This document shows positions 26,241-38,875 of a DNA stretch of 64,000 nt, in pieces. The stretch is from Agelas oroides (taxonomy: Eukaryota > Porifera > Demospongiae > Agelasida > Agelasidae): contig OX422183.1 of the NCBI GenBank assembly GCA_949130485.1, forward strand, positions 10,700,543-10,764,542. Reading direction: 5' to 3'. Made by a program: the position numbers and the translations under genes. Positions within the stretch are counted from its first letter, which is position 1, and each line of letters begins with the position of its first letter. Below the pieces are notes generated by a model, which did not search any database, was not told the DNA's origin, and saw nothing but the letters and a program-made list of their open reading frames with translations.

Positions 26241-26659
26241 ATCACAATCAATCACATATTATACCAATATTTCCATTGCATGACAAGCATCTGAGTCTGA
26301 TCATATACACAAACTATCACAAGTGTGTCCCATGCAGTTGTTGTGTTAGTGTGCTGATCATGATGAGAAACTAGCACACGTGGTGTGTCATACAGTTTTG
26401 GTGATGAGGAACTAGCACATGTAGTGTGTCATACAGTTTTGGTGATGAGGAACTAGCACATGTGGTGTGTCAAACCGAGGGTGCTAATAGGGAAATTAGT
26501 GCTTGCATGTGTTAATATGTTATGTAGCACAGCAGAACATGCCATTTTAGCACACTCCAGTGCTGGATTTGACCGTTTAGTGTGTTAAAGATATACAATA
26601 GCACACTCTGTGCTTATTTGGCACACCAGTTTCACCCAAATAGCACACCAGTTTTTTTT
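26241..26659. other. Right end of the spacer, with inverted GTGTGCTA motifs
   Basis: TAGCACAC, AACTAGCACA and GTGTGTCATACAG motifs recur. The terminal TAGCACACCAG plus poly-T at 26641-26660 is the inverse of the poly-A plus GTGTGCTAA start at 17666-17690. This suggests that 17666-26659 is, or was, one element with inverted ends. Confidence 0.6.
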
Positions 26660-27319
26660 TCGCAGGTGTAATTTTCTAGGGTAATGAGGTTGACATGTGG
26701 ATTGCCTGTTGTGACCTGTTAGATCTGGTAACTGGGGTTGTAAGGTGATCTTGCTTGGCAATTATCTTATGAGAGTTGACACCGTGACATCAAGCTGACC
26801 TGGTGACAGTTGATCTGATGACAGTTGAGAATTGATCTCGTGAGAAGGAGCCATGAGGAGACATGGGGTAATTGACATATGACTATGATATGTGTACATA
26901 ATACAATATTGCACATCAGTATAAAAAATAGTTGACCAAATGTCTCCAAACAAAAAACAATCTTGCTACCAGTCCGTTCCTCTTAATAAGTTTCTTGATA
27001 CTTTGAACATGAGGTATTTATTTACCCCCTTTTTTTGTAACAACAATTTTCTTTCCTGTGAGGAACAAGGAGATAAACTAGTGAGAGTGACCCAGACAGT
27101 CTGGGGAATTTGTCGTATGCAGCAATGTACCTGAACATCAGGTAGCTGTTAGTAAACACAATCAATCACGTCAATATCTGGGTCAAACATTACTTTGTGT
27201 ATTTTGGAGGATGTGCACATGCCATACCTACAGCTGTCCAGCTGATTTCCAGATACATTACCTCATGTGAATGCTATTGTGTAGCTAATCACACTCATGC
27301 ATGACTGCCCACATGCATA

Positions 27320-27479
<160 letters not shown>

Positions 27480-27484
27480 CCTAC

Positions 27485-30400
27485 TCTCATATTCTCCCTT
27501 CAACTTGTCTGCTAGCTTTCTATAGCCAATCTCTTTCAAGCTCTCCACAAGAATATCTGGTGTGTGATCACCCGGCATTCCTAGCCATTGGATGAGGACT
27601 TCACGAAGGTACCGCCTTACATCGTGGCCACCAGCTTCAACTTCAAACTCCCTGATCGTGCCTGGTGAGATACTCAACTGTATTCCAACAGCATGGTACT
27701 GTGCTGCAACTTGTCTCAACTCTTGCATAACAAGTTTTAGTTTCTTGGGGCTGTTGAGGTCTGGGGCCGACAGCAGGTCTGTAAAACGAGTTGGGTACAT
27801 GTACATACCTTTACAGTGACTGAAAGGGCACATCCACCACTTCTGCACATCAAGTACATGACATTGTGTATAATGGCATTAAAAGGTCTAGAGATTTCAA
27901 TACACTCATTCAACAACTACTACAGTGGAACCCCTCTATAGCTGACACCATCAGGAATGAATGAGGTGTTCCTAAATCATGCAGGGGCTTCTGGTACATT
28001 TCTGGTAGGTGTGGTATGCATAATTGGGCTGTTCAGCACAATGCAGCCAGGTTTTTAGAGCTTTCCCTTGCTATACATACTTATATACACTATGTATACA
28101 CTGGCAGAGAAGGCAAACCAGAAGGCTAGTACTATGAGTAACAGCACTAATGTCAAGCTGTTAACTCAAGCAGCAATGTGGGCAATCTTGCGAAAAAGGT
28201 TGATGAGTGTCTGCTAATCTGGCTTGTTAAGTACTGTTTGTGTACAATAGGGAATGCAAAAAGTTTCTGTTATACAGAGTAGTGGGATGTCTGCTATTCA
28301 GGGGTTGCTGAAGTGAATGAAAGAACAGGAAGGACTTTCAGAAAGTGTTCATTATATCACTATTGAGGGGTGTCCACTAAGCAGGGTTCCACTGTTGCTA
28401 TATAGGACCAGCTGAGATTCTGAGAGCTTTGATAGCTGATCATTCAAAATATGCAGAAGAGAATTTGGCCATTACTAATGCAAAGCTCCTCCAATTTGAT
28501 GACCAATATAGACTCTTTGTCACAATATTATATATATGCTTAAAAAGTGGGTGAAACTGCATGTATTAATTATTAGTGTAATTTTATTTTATGTTCTAAC
28601 TCCACCAATGACAAACCTTCGGGTAACTCATTTGCTTGGCGTCTGTGCCCCACTGCTTCAAGGACTTCCTTGACGACTTCCCCTGTGGGTGGCCTTGTTG
28701 AGTTTTCGAGCCAGTGATCTACAACTTTTTGGAGGCATGCCTGCGCCTTGCCGTCTTCCCCAGTGAATAGAGCACCAATTGCCCTCAACTCTTCCATTGG
28801 AACCTCCAGTTCTATCCCCAATGTCTTCCAGTTTGCTGCCACTGGCTTTAAATCATTTATCAAGCAGCGAAGCTCTGCATGTAAGAAGTAATATATATAT
28901 CCAATCCTACTATACGTAACTATATCAAGAGTTTCTAAAGGTATTTATCATAAAACTTGTTGCTTGTTGAATGTCTACATGTAGTAGCTAGGATGGTATA
29001 TGGAAAGCCTGGGTAACAATAGGGGAAGTTTGTGTGTATGACTCTTTGTTTGCAAAGTGCAAAACCTACCAACACAATCCTGTGCTTCATCAGCTCCTAG
29101 TGCATGGAACAAGCAAAAAGTGTGTTAGCAGTTGAAAGGTTCTCTGTTTACTTCAATACAGGACATGTACCTGGTACTGACACAAATCATGGAGTGGAAC
29201 AAAACTAGAGGTGACACACAGCTATATAGCTGTGAACTATTAGTGTCCATTATTCATTGCTGATGTCCAGCAACCAAACTCTGGGAAAGGTGTGGCTGAT
29301 GATGGCATGCATGGAATGCATGGTTGCATTACCAGTTGATCTGTTTTAACAACATAGTATTTTGTATTGTTTGTGGTCTCTGCATGTGGTAGCCTCATTC
29401 CCAGGCTCTCCCTTTACCCTAATGTTTGTATTTTTCATTGGTGGCAAGGGCCTTGGAACAAGGCTACTCTGTGACTTCAAATAAAACTTTTACCCATATA
29501 ATTATAGTTTAGTATAAACACCCAGCAACCAAACCAATGTTAGCCTCATATTCCTTTTCCCCTAGGAACAATGCCTGTGATTAAATTTGATTGATCTGTT
29601 TCAGCTAACAACAAAGTTAACCATTTCCCATCTTACAATTATTTTGACTTCAATTGGATCTTCTATCTCTATGTTGATCTATGATTGTCACACTTACACA
29701 GACATTCTCAAAGTGAATGCATTATAAGTATGTTCAAAGTCTGTATATGCCTGGTCTCTGTCATATCTGAGTTGTTGACCGTATCAAGCGGTGGAGAATA
29801 TTACTGGAAACATGGAGAATAGAGCTACTTTGGTCTCTATCAGGACATATATATCTTTTGATGTTAGGAACAATGCCTGTGATTAAATTTGGTTGATGTG
29901 TTTCAGCTAACAACACAGTTTAAGCAATGCTATTGCAAAAACACAGTTTAAGCAATGCTATTGCAAAAACACAGTTTGAGCAATGCTATCGCAAAAACAC
30001 AGTTTGAGCAATGCTATCGCAAGTACACAGTTTGAGCAATGCTATCGCAAGTACACAGTTTGAGCAATGCTATCGCAAAAACACAGTTTGAGCAATGCTA
30101 TCGCAAAAACACAGTTTGAGCAATGCTATCGCAAAAACACAGTTTGAGCAATGCTATCGCAAAAACACAGTTTGAGCAATGCTATCGCAAGTACACAGTT
30201 TGAGCAATGCTATCGCAAAAACACAGTTTGAGCAATGCTATCGCAAAAACACAGTTTGAGCAATGCTATCGCAAGTACACAGTTTGAGCAATGCTATCGC
30301 AAAAACACAGTTTGAGCAATGCTATCGCAAAAACACAGTTTGAGCAATGCTATCGCAAAAACACAGTTTGAGCAATGCTATCGCAAAAACACAGTTTGAG

Positions 30401-31326
30401 CAATGCTATCGCAAAAACACAGTTTGAGCAATGCTATCGCAAAAACACAGTTTGAGCAATGCTATCGCAAAAACACAGTTTGAGCAATGCTATCGCAAAA
30501 ACACAGTTTGAGCAATGCTATCGCAAAAACACAGTTTGAGCAATGCTATCGCAAAAACACAGTTTGAGCAATGCTATCGCAAAAACACAGTTTGAGCAAT
30601 GCTATCGCAAAAACACAGTTTGAGCAATGCTATCGCAAAAACACAGTTTGAGCAATGCTATCGCAAAAACACAGTTTGAGCAATGCTATCGCATAAATAA
30701 CTAAGGAAGGCTTCTAAATTACTGTACGTTCCACATTGTCAAAAGAATGCGTCTGTCTTGGTACAGCTAATGTAATCTACACTCAACTATAAGAATATTA
30801 TTTGATCATGCCAGCCTTAAGCTACTCACTATCTATTTGTGCATCATTGAGGTCCGTTTTCTCTTGTTGTTCCACCTGCTGTTGGTCTGAAACACAAGAT
30901 AGTATCTAGTTAGTTTTATTTGTGTACATGCACCGTATGCACTACTAGTTAAGTGAATATATATACTCTACAGCACATGCAACTAATACACTGTACTTTA
31001 TCTCACTACCACATGTAAAAATAGCTGATTCTATATTTTAGTCTCCCATACAATCCTAGAAACAGCTATACTAGCCACATGTATTGCTTCAGTACAAAAC
31101 ATTGCATGCATGTATATGTAGCCTCGTTCTTAGGTCTTCCAACTAAGGCTCTCCGCCTACACAGGAGAGTGAGGCTAGTATGTATGCACATGCTTATCTA
31201 ATCTTCTGAGTTTCTGAAATGTGTACGCACAGAAGCGATTAGTGTTGCCTACTTGTACACTCTACCATGGCAATCAAAAATTATGTATACCAACAGTGCC
31301 TCTACCTGACCTTGACTTGCGGCCAT
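27485..31326 (-). CDS. Death-domain adaptor-like gene, copy A2
   Basis: Same exons as copy A1 shifted by 15138: 31306-31326, 30830-30886, 29070-29096, 28573-28874 (ends TAA), 27485-27778. All coding frames compared give the same protein as copy A1. It shares the phase problem of the start exon and the out-of-order second death-domain exon. Its role is inferred as for copy A1; nothing in the sequence shows which copy is expressed. Confidence 0.7.
29919..30694. repeat. 28-bp tandem array, copy in A2
   Basis: Same unit, copy number and order of CAAGT/CAAAA variants as the array at 14781-15556. Confidence 0.95.
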
Positions 31327-32803
31327 CTCAGGAACACCTATCCAACCAAAGAGATACGGTTATGGTGGCCACTGCACCAGCATATTATGCATTACATATA
31401 CACATGGCTCATTCGCTGAAGGCTTCTCATAGAACGCAGAAGTGGCATGCAGAAATTATGACTACCACTATATCAGCATAACAACTTCCCTCTGAGCTGC
31501 TTCAAGTAAGAATAGTGTAGCTACACTCCAAAAAGATGGGTTATTCTAACCACTGAGTGGTTTATCCTGGTTCCAGACAAGCTGATGAGGAGACAGTGCT
31601 TATGAGAAGTTTATTTTGGTATGAGAGGCTAATTGCTTAAGCTGAGGAAGGGGTTACATCTGCTTGCATTAAAGAGCCAATCATGCATGATCTCGCAGAT
31701 ATAGTAACCACAGAACATATGTCACCAAAAGCATCTGCAGTGCCTCCCTCACAGAGGTTCTGAGGGATTGTCAGTTGTAAGGTATGATTTGGGCTCAGGT
31801 TGAGCCTCATGCACACTGATATACTACAACTCGTACACCCAGTGCACGCCAACCACCCTGTTTATCCCACACCCCACAAAACAAACCGTACATACCTGTC
31901 AACGTTTAGTAGATTATTTCTAGATTCTTTGAGTTGCAGCGTACTTACTGTGAATTTGCCAAGGGTAAATAGTCTACTACACTTTCTGATTGTGATGTAG
32001 CAGTTGTAACCAGATCTTCGTGGATCTGTACTTGATAGTTAAGTAAAGATTATACCAATGACAGGCTGTGTGCTGAGGCTACAACACCGCCACACTTTCT
32101 AATAACTAGCTGCTCAGGGAGAACACTGAAATGACAGCTATTCTTTGCATCCTGCAAACAACTCCTTTCAGAAGCTGTCTCATGTAGCTAAGACTTGCAC
32201 ATGAAGCAGCCTTAGTAGACAGTAACTGGCAAACCCTGATGCAAAAGCTACATGCATGATCTGCCAAGTACAGTGACAAGCTATGAGTCAACAGTGTGCT
32301 GCTTGCTCGGGCTCACCCCACAATGATGAAACATCTCCCTAGTTATTTATATATTTACCATGCATACATAATACACCTATTCTCTGCAAGCACTATATAG
32401 GATGCATGTGTACCTGCTTTGGATCAAGCTCTTTTACTTGCAGTGTAGTTTCTTGCACTGTTACTGCTACACTCACTGGCTATTGGCTACAGCAAAAATT
32501 CAGGGCTGACCTCAGATATCATGAATATGATTGTGTTGACCAATCGGGAAGCTGCTGTAGTACATCCCATCTTCATTACCATATTTGGTATGTACCATGC
32601 AAATATATACTTGAAACAATCAATGAACCACTGCGTTATTGTTATCGTTTTGAACGCACACACCTTCAAAATACCACATAATACTATTTTCACTTTCAGA
32701 CTGAGCCCAAGCCCAAAGCTCAGGTTTGTTTACTTAACAGCCATAAATCCCTGCCTTCCCTGGCCACCTATGCTGTAAATATATCCCACCTGATTGGTCC
32801 TTT

Positions 32804-33229
32804 GTTGTTACTATTGTAAACGTCGTTTACAGTAACTTACACACAACTGTATATAAAAACTGTACTATAGTATGGCAATGTAGTTTAGTGTAGTATAAAT
32901 ACATGGACAGGGAATTATGAGCCATATGTTTCCTTGTAGCCCTCAGGGAGGGAAAATATCACAGTTAAACCTTACCTAACTGCTGTATAGGCAAAACTAT
33001 ACTAGGTGGGACATATATAACCATACTGTGTGAAGACGTATTCTCTGCAGTATATTTCTCATCTCACTCTCTCACCTGCAATCCTCATAGCTAAAGGTGT
33101 GAGTGTTTTGACATTGCTATACAAATAGTTTAAAACAGTGTGGCATTGAACTACCATCAAAAAATACTAGGGATAAAATACGACTGCATTCATTATAAAC
33201 AGTTTATGTTTGTACTACCTTCAAAATAG
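32804..33229. other. Gap between death-domain genes A2 and B
   Basis: Contains a small palindromic piece, GTAAACGTCGTTTAC, near 32816, and AT-rich sequence. No gene was seen. Confidence 0.5.
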
Positions 33230-34880
33230 CTAACGTTGTGGCATTTTTTTGCTTAGTTTTTTGTAGATTTCGTTCAGCAGCTGTTTTTCGTCAATGCGTC
33301 TTGACTCCAGAGCCTCTGCAACTTTCTCCCAAGTGTAAGCTGATGTCATTCCATTATGCCACTGGTCAAACACTTGAGTGAAGCATCCCCTTAGCCATTG
33401 TGACTCGCTAGCTTGCATTGCCTCCAAATCTGCTGGTCTCACTCCTACGAATCTCCCAAATTGCTTCCACTTGCTTGGTATTTCAGCCCCAACATATTCA
33501 CACAAATCTCGAATGTTAGGCTTGCCGAATGTTTGAAAATCTGCAGAGCAATGGATGAAATTTAAGTGATATTGTTTGGTTTGTGACTAAAGTGAAGCTC
33601 TTGCACATACCTTCCGGAGTAAGATCTTTACTTGGAGCTGCAGTGGAAATGTATGAAGAGTCAGGTTACACTTCAATGCTCACTTTTTGTACCAACAGTG
33701 AAAATTTGATGTATATGCTGTACATTAGGTACATTAGGTATGGTATTATGCATCACATGGCATAATATTCTGAGTCAGTTGTGTGTACTTAATATGTATG
33801 TTCCATGTCATAATGGCAATTGTATCTGTAGTACCTATCTCATGTCTAACTGGTTAGTAACTTCAGAATACCATATATCTTAGACATGCATGGATTCAAT
33901 GCCACTTTTGTGTCATAATTTGCGCAGCAACTTTGCTAATTCTACATATATGTATGATTTCATGATATATAGTTATTGACCTTAGTAAGTAACTCAGGCT
34001 GGAGGAATAATGTTCACACAGTAACAAATATATAGCTATAAGATTTTTCTAAAATATACCTGCTTCTGTTTTTGCTGCAAGTTTCATATAGAGCTTTGTC
34101 TGCAGCCATTTTGCATCGACATCACTCGACTCCAGAGCCTCTGCAACTTTCTCCCAAGTGTAAGCTGATGTCATTCCGCTGTGCCACTTGTCAAACACTT
34201 GAATAAAGCCATTCGTCTCCCTTGGCCGGCCAGCTTTTATGGCTCTCAGATCCCCCCGTCTCACTCCTACAAATATCCCAAACTCCTCCCACATGTCTGG
34301 TATTTCAGTCCCAACATACTCACACAAGTCTCGGAGGTTAGGCTTGCCAAACCTTTGAAAATCTGCAGATCAGTGGACGGGGATATTGATCAGTGGTTAA
34401 ATTGCAAAGAGTATAAACTCACTCACCTTTTGAAGTAATATTTTCCCCTGTACCTGCAGTGAAAAGTGCACAAGAGCCAGATTTACAATCACCTGCACCA
34501 GTATACTGTAGACATTAGATGTTGTATGCAATTTTACAGTGTTGCAGTGTACAGTATGGTACTGTTTAACGCATATCATACGACACATTGGTATTAGTAC
34601 CCCACGAAGGAAAATGCATGCAATTAGAAACAGTTCACAGTTCATATTCCCCCCCTCATGGAAATGGCGCTGTCCCCATTAATTCAAACAATTTGTCTGC
34701 TTATTACATCCTTCAGTCATCTGTTTGTCTTCAGGATCATGGAATAATCAATTTTTCAAATTTACACTCAACTATAAGCGCGTATATTATTTGATCATGC
34801 TAGCCACTCACTATCAATTTGTGCTTCATTGAGGTCTGTTGTCTCTTGTTGTTCCATCTGTTGTTCCATCTGTTGTTGGT
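33230..34880 (-). CDS. Death-domain gene B (two death-domain cassettes)
   Basis: Minus-strand exons, all joining in phase 1: 34812-34880 (Gln-rich, QQQMEQQMEQQETTDLNEAQ), 34427-34453 (27-nt linker TGENITSK), 34060-34362 (death-domain-like, CEYVGTEIPDMWEEFG ... AYTWEKVAEALES), 33611-33637 (27-nt linker PSKDLTPE), 33230-33540 (second death-domain-like exon, stop TAG at 33230-33232). The two domains share GMTSAYTWEKVAEALES, so one exon arose by duplication of the other. The Gln-rich exon is a paralog of the one in genes A1/A2. No catalytic domain was seen, so an adaptor role through death-domain contacts is inferred. The start exon lies upstream in the inverted repeat at 35605-35853. Confidence 0.75.
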
Positions 34881-35604
34881 CTGAAATAAAATATAGCTAG
34901 TACTGTAATCTCCAAAATTAGAGTCACCCTCAAAAATAGTTGCAAGACCACCCTCTTCTTTGAATGAATGTACAAATGGTCTTTTTCGCTCAAACGTACA
35001 CCCTAGCCCCATTCGTAAGTTTTGCAGTATCAAAAACTGGGGCCAGGGAAGGTCTGTGAGCATACATCAAACCATTTATATGCTGTAGAACATGCAGTTG
35101 TGTCAAACAAGCCATTGAAGAAAAACAGCGCTGTGAAAGTGGTGAGACTAACAAATGAAGGCAGGAGAGCCCTGATTAATAAAAGCTGTAGATTAATTGT
35201 GTGTGAGTTGGGGAAGGGGGGTTGGATTGAAATATCCTAACTCTCTCTCAAAAAAAAAAAAAAAACACTTTGAAGAGTTGCTGAGTTCATTACCCATGGA
35301 CGTATTTTAGAAGATTATGGCAGCTATACTATAGGTAGCTGTACCTATACCTGTACCATATGTACTACAAAAATATAATCTACTGATACTGCTTCCACTT
35401 TTGCCCATATACACTAACCATTTCTATGGTTTAGTAACCTATACATACAATCCTAGAGACAGCTACACTAGCCACATGTACAGTCGCCATTGTTTCAGTA
35501 CTAAAGTAGTATATATCCTTGTTCCCAGGCTCTCTCTCTACATATATAGCGGCGGGAGACTGGGAATGAGGCTAGTTTGTGTGCTCATGTTCATCTAATC
35601 CTCT
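34881..35604. other. First intron of death-domain gene B
   Basis: Holds a poly-A run at 35250-35265 and a TTGTTCCCAGG/CTGGGAATGAGGCTA hairpin at 35513-35575, matching the position of the hairpin in the same intron of gene A. No coding signal. Confidence 0.6.
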
Positions 35605-35853
35605 GTGAACCACTGAATGCATAAGCACCTATTCAGTTCAGAATTATTATCACAGTAGTATTGTATACTCTACCATGGCAACCAGGTGTACCAACGTGTA
35701 TCTACCAGCTGGTTGGATAGGTTTCCTGAGATGGCTGCACATCAAGATACAGGTAGATGCATGTTGGTACACCTGGTTGCCATGGTAGAGTATACAATAC
35801 TACTGTGATAATAGTTCTGAACTGAATAGGTGCTTATGCATTCAGTGGTTCAC
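35605..35853. repeat. 101-bp inverted repeat enclosing a flipped start exon
   Basis: Arms 35605-35705 and 35753-35853 match at 98 of 101 positions. The 47-bp loop contains, on the + strand, ATGGCTGCACATCAAGATACAG followed exactly at the arm border by GTAGATGC. This is the counterpart of gene A's start exon, which lies on the minus strand like the rest of gene A. In gene B it therefore points opposite to its own gene. Read on the minus strand, the loop also offers ATGTGCAGCCATCTC... ending in phase 1 at a GTAGAT donor. Confidence 0.9.
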
Positions 35854-37617
35854 TGCATCAGCAAATACTGTTATACCCATATTATCATTCATTTCCTGCA
35901 AAGCACTAGGATTTAGTATGTGTACCTGTTTCAGAGCTCTTATAATTGCGCTGTAGTCTTCTTATCTCACCCAAGCTCACTGGTTATTGGCAACACTGTT
36001 GTTAAGTACGCCCCACAAAACGATCGGCTGACATCAGTGGTATGACCTTGTAAAAATTGTGAATATTATTTGTTGACCACACCGGAAGCTACTAATCATT
36101 GCCATATTTGGTCATATGTGTGGTAATCTGCAATATTGTTTACACTGCAGTTTTGGAACCTGTTGCAGGCGTATACTGCATTGCTGAAGCACAAATCACA
36201 TGTACAAACACATGATCTGCCCTAGCAATGAGACACTTGTGACACATTCAGGTAGAAGTTTAGCCTCGTTCCACCCACGCATAAGAGACTTGAATGAAGT
36301 TAGTAAAAGTTGTAATTTGTATTCAAGCTGTTTTATGTAAAGTATTTCATCACTAGTATCTCATCACTAGTTATTCACTAATGACCAAGAACCAACTTTA
36401 ATTGGAGAAGACTGCATGATGGCAATATGCATGGTCTGCACACACAAGTACAAGTTCATGTTTCGCCAAAGCTACAGCTATAGATAGTATTGCACACCAC
36501 ACCCTTCACAGAGAGGAAGGGTCTGGTCATGCTGCAACTAACGAATTGTCGCTGAGGAACACAATTATTGAACAGCGCAGTTAGATAATAAGAGCTGACA
36601 TCCGCTAAACACGTTGTGATGGGGGGTTAATTATGTAGCCATGCATGCTACGTATGCACAGTCATACATTAAGCCATTATTATATAGCAGAAAGCAAACT
36701 GGTTTATCTAAGGCTACAATTCTTTAGTAATAATGCAACATCTAAGGGGGGAAAGAAAACTCTACCATGACACATACACAAACACAACATGGTATACTCA
36801 CTGGTGGTAGATGTGGATTCAGATACATTGACTGTCTCTTCCACTCTCCATCAGTGACCACAATACAGACAGTTGTAACTGACAGAAATTTCACCACTGC
36901 AGAGCACATACTTGCTGTATATGGACAAAATACACAGTAGCACAGTACATCAATACTGATGCAAGGCTGAGTCTTGGTATTCCCCACTCTATAATAACAA
37001 TACCAACAACTGGGCATTAGGACCATTCATAAAATATACGTATTACAGTTTAATGCAATCTTCTCCTCTTTAGTTGTGAGAACACCATCACAACCTTTAT
37101 AACTTTATGCGTTGGAGGCGATAGTAGGAACTCATGAACGGTGCCGTTTTGCCCCGAGAGGGAATACTGTTGTTTATTTACATGTTCTTCAATTTCACCC
37201 TAAAAAAGACAACTGAAGCATTCAGTTGAAGCATCAGCAGAATTTCAAGTTGGTAAAAGTGAACCTTGTTTCCATTTATGGATTCAGCTGCAGGGATTAC
37301 TAGTCAGATGCTCTTACTCTTAAGCCACACAGAGCAGGCAGAAGAGCAGATCGATGACAAGTTACATAATTCCCACAGAGACCTTAGAGTTCATATCATA
37401 CTGCCAACGGAAAAGATGCTGCCCAGGGCATGTGGTTTCTGCCATGGGACTGCAACAACAGGGTGCATTTTTCAATGTATGAGTCTTCAACCCTCATGCA
37501 CTCACGGAGGCCTTCAGATATTCCTGTTGCAGATCACTCCAATCTTGAATAAGGTGCAGTGATTGTGGGGAGAATAGGTATAAAAGGCAAGGCTTTGTGA
37601 TAGCTACTTCACTCAAA
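35854..37617. other. Promoter-side region of gene B and unassigned sequence
   Basis: About 35880-36150 is similar to the region upstream of gene A's start exon (17250-17460), so it is likely the 5' flank of gene B. A possible minus-strand exon at 36802-36896 has a good acceptor (CTCTGCAG), donor (GTGAGTAT) and an open 31-codon frame (VVKFLSVTTVCIVV...), but no family is recognised and no partner exon was found. A + strand frame at 37266-37562 has no recognisable similarity. Confidence 0.4.
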
Positions 37618-38875
37618 ACATGGAGTTTACTACAACACAGAGAGGAGCACGTTCATTGCTGTACCAAGTATGTGATCAACCGAAGGGGCTGAGATGGAAG
37701 AATATTCTGGAGATGTGGAAAGAGTCGAAGCTGTAGTGGGGGAGTGACAACATGTGGTAATATACACAAGAGACACTCACAATCACCTGCAGATGCTGCA
37801 GAACTGAAAGCAAGCAAGATTACTGCAGCACTTAAATGCAAGGCCAGGGAGAGTACCAACCTTCAAATTGATGGCTTTCATAAATGGCCAGCAATTCCCA
37901 CTTGCATATTGTGTGCTACCTGATATACCAGAGAATTTCTGAAGGAGAAGGTAGAAGAGCTGCACCTGGACTTATCCCCCAGTGTGGTGCTTTCAGATTT
38001 TGAGCTTGCCATCATCAGAGCTCCAGAGTTGATGCTTTCAGATTTTGAGCTTGCCATCATCCGAGCTCCAGACTTGGTGCTTTCAGGTTTTGAGCTTACC
38101 ATCATCAGAGCTCCAGAGTTGGTGCTTTCAGATTTTGAGCTTACCATCATCCGAGCTCCAGAGTTGGTGCTTTCGGATTTTGGGCTTACCATCATCAGAG
38201 CTCCAGAGTTGGTGCTTTCAGATTTTGGGCTTACCATCATCAGAGTTCCAGAGTTGGTGCCTTCAGATTTTGGGCTTACCATCATCAGAGTTCCAGAGTT
38301 GGTGCTTTCAGATTTTGAGCTTACCATCATCCAAGCTGCAGAGTTGGTGCTTTCAGGTTTTGAGCTTGCCATCATCCGAGCTGCAGAGCTGTCTTTCCCC
38401 ACTATTACCACATCTGCCAATGCCTCAACAGAGAGATTCAGAACTTAGGTTTCGGGTTGCCTACCAAGAAAATCAAAATCTAAGCTGCTTTGTAAGGAAG
38501 ACAGCAGCCCTGGTGTTTGTACCACAGAGGTATGTGAGACTGGCATGGGAGGCTGTAAAGGCTAACATGCCACAATTACCAACGTTGGAGGAATTCGTAA
38601 CACACTATGAGGAGACCTGCCTCGTAGGTAGCTTCCTCTACCTCTTTGGAATGTGAGTGAGAGTGGCTCCATAAGGACAAACAGTCGAAGATCGTTGGGA
38701 AGGCTCATCCTAATGTATTCGAGATTGTCGAAACATTTAAAGAAAAAACAGGCCTTAACAGAGGACCATGGCACAGCTTGCTGCTGAAGGTGCACCTTCC
38801 CATTGCGCCAGGAAGGTCGTTCAGGGAGACTGCAAGATTGATTAACTGAAGCAGAGGCTCTCATCAGACTCCATT
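37618..38875 (+). pseudogene. FLYWCH/MULE-type transposase, broken
   Basis: An N-terminal FLYWCH-like zinc-binding segment (EFTTTQRGARSLLY, then CGKSRSCSGGVTTCGN, IHKRH) is followed after a frameshift by the MULE transposase core: FPLAYCVLPDIPENF, LHLDLSPSVVLSDFELAII, then CFVRKTAALVFVPQRYVRLAWEAVKA and LEEFVTHYEETCLVGSF. The part carrying the first catalytic Asp appears deleted. The second catalytic region (DFE) is expanded into nine 45-bp repeats, and several frames are needed to read through, so it is inactive. The 3' end continues as the tail LSKHLKKKQALTE. MULE transposases cut and paste Mutator-like DNA elements. A 3' fragment of a related element lies at 45385-45745. Confidence 0.8.
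37985..38389 (+). repeat. Nine in-frame 45-bp repeats of the DFE motif
   Basis: The unit encodes VLSDFELTIIRAPEL (15 residues). All nine copies keep length and frame. Asp is changed to Gly in copies 3 and 9, and Glu to Gly in copies 5-7. Confidence 0.95.

Noticed and set aside
37984-38448. 154-residue protein made of LSDFELTIIRAPE repeats as a structural repeat protein
   Set aside because: Flanking frames are MULE transposase, and the unit is its DFE motif; it is an expanded pseudogene segment.
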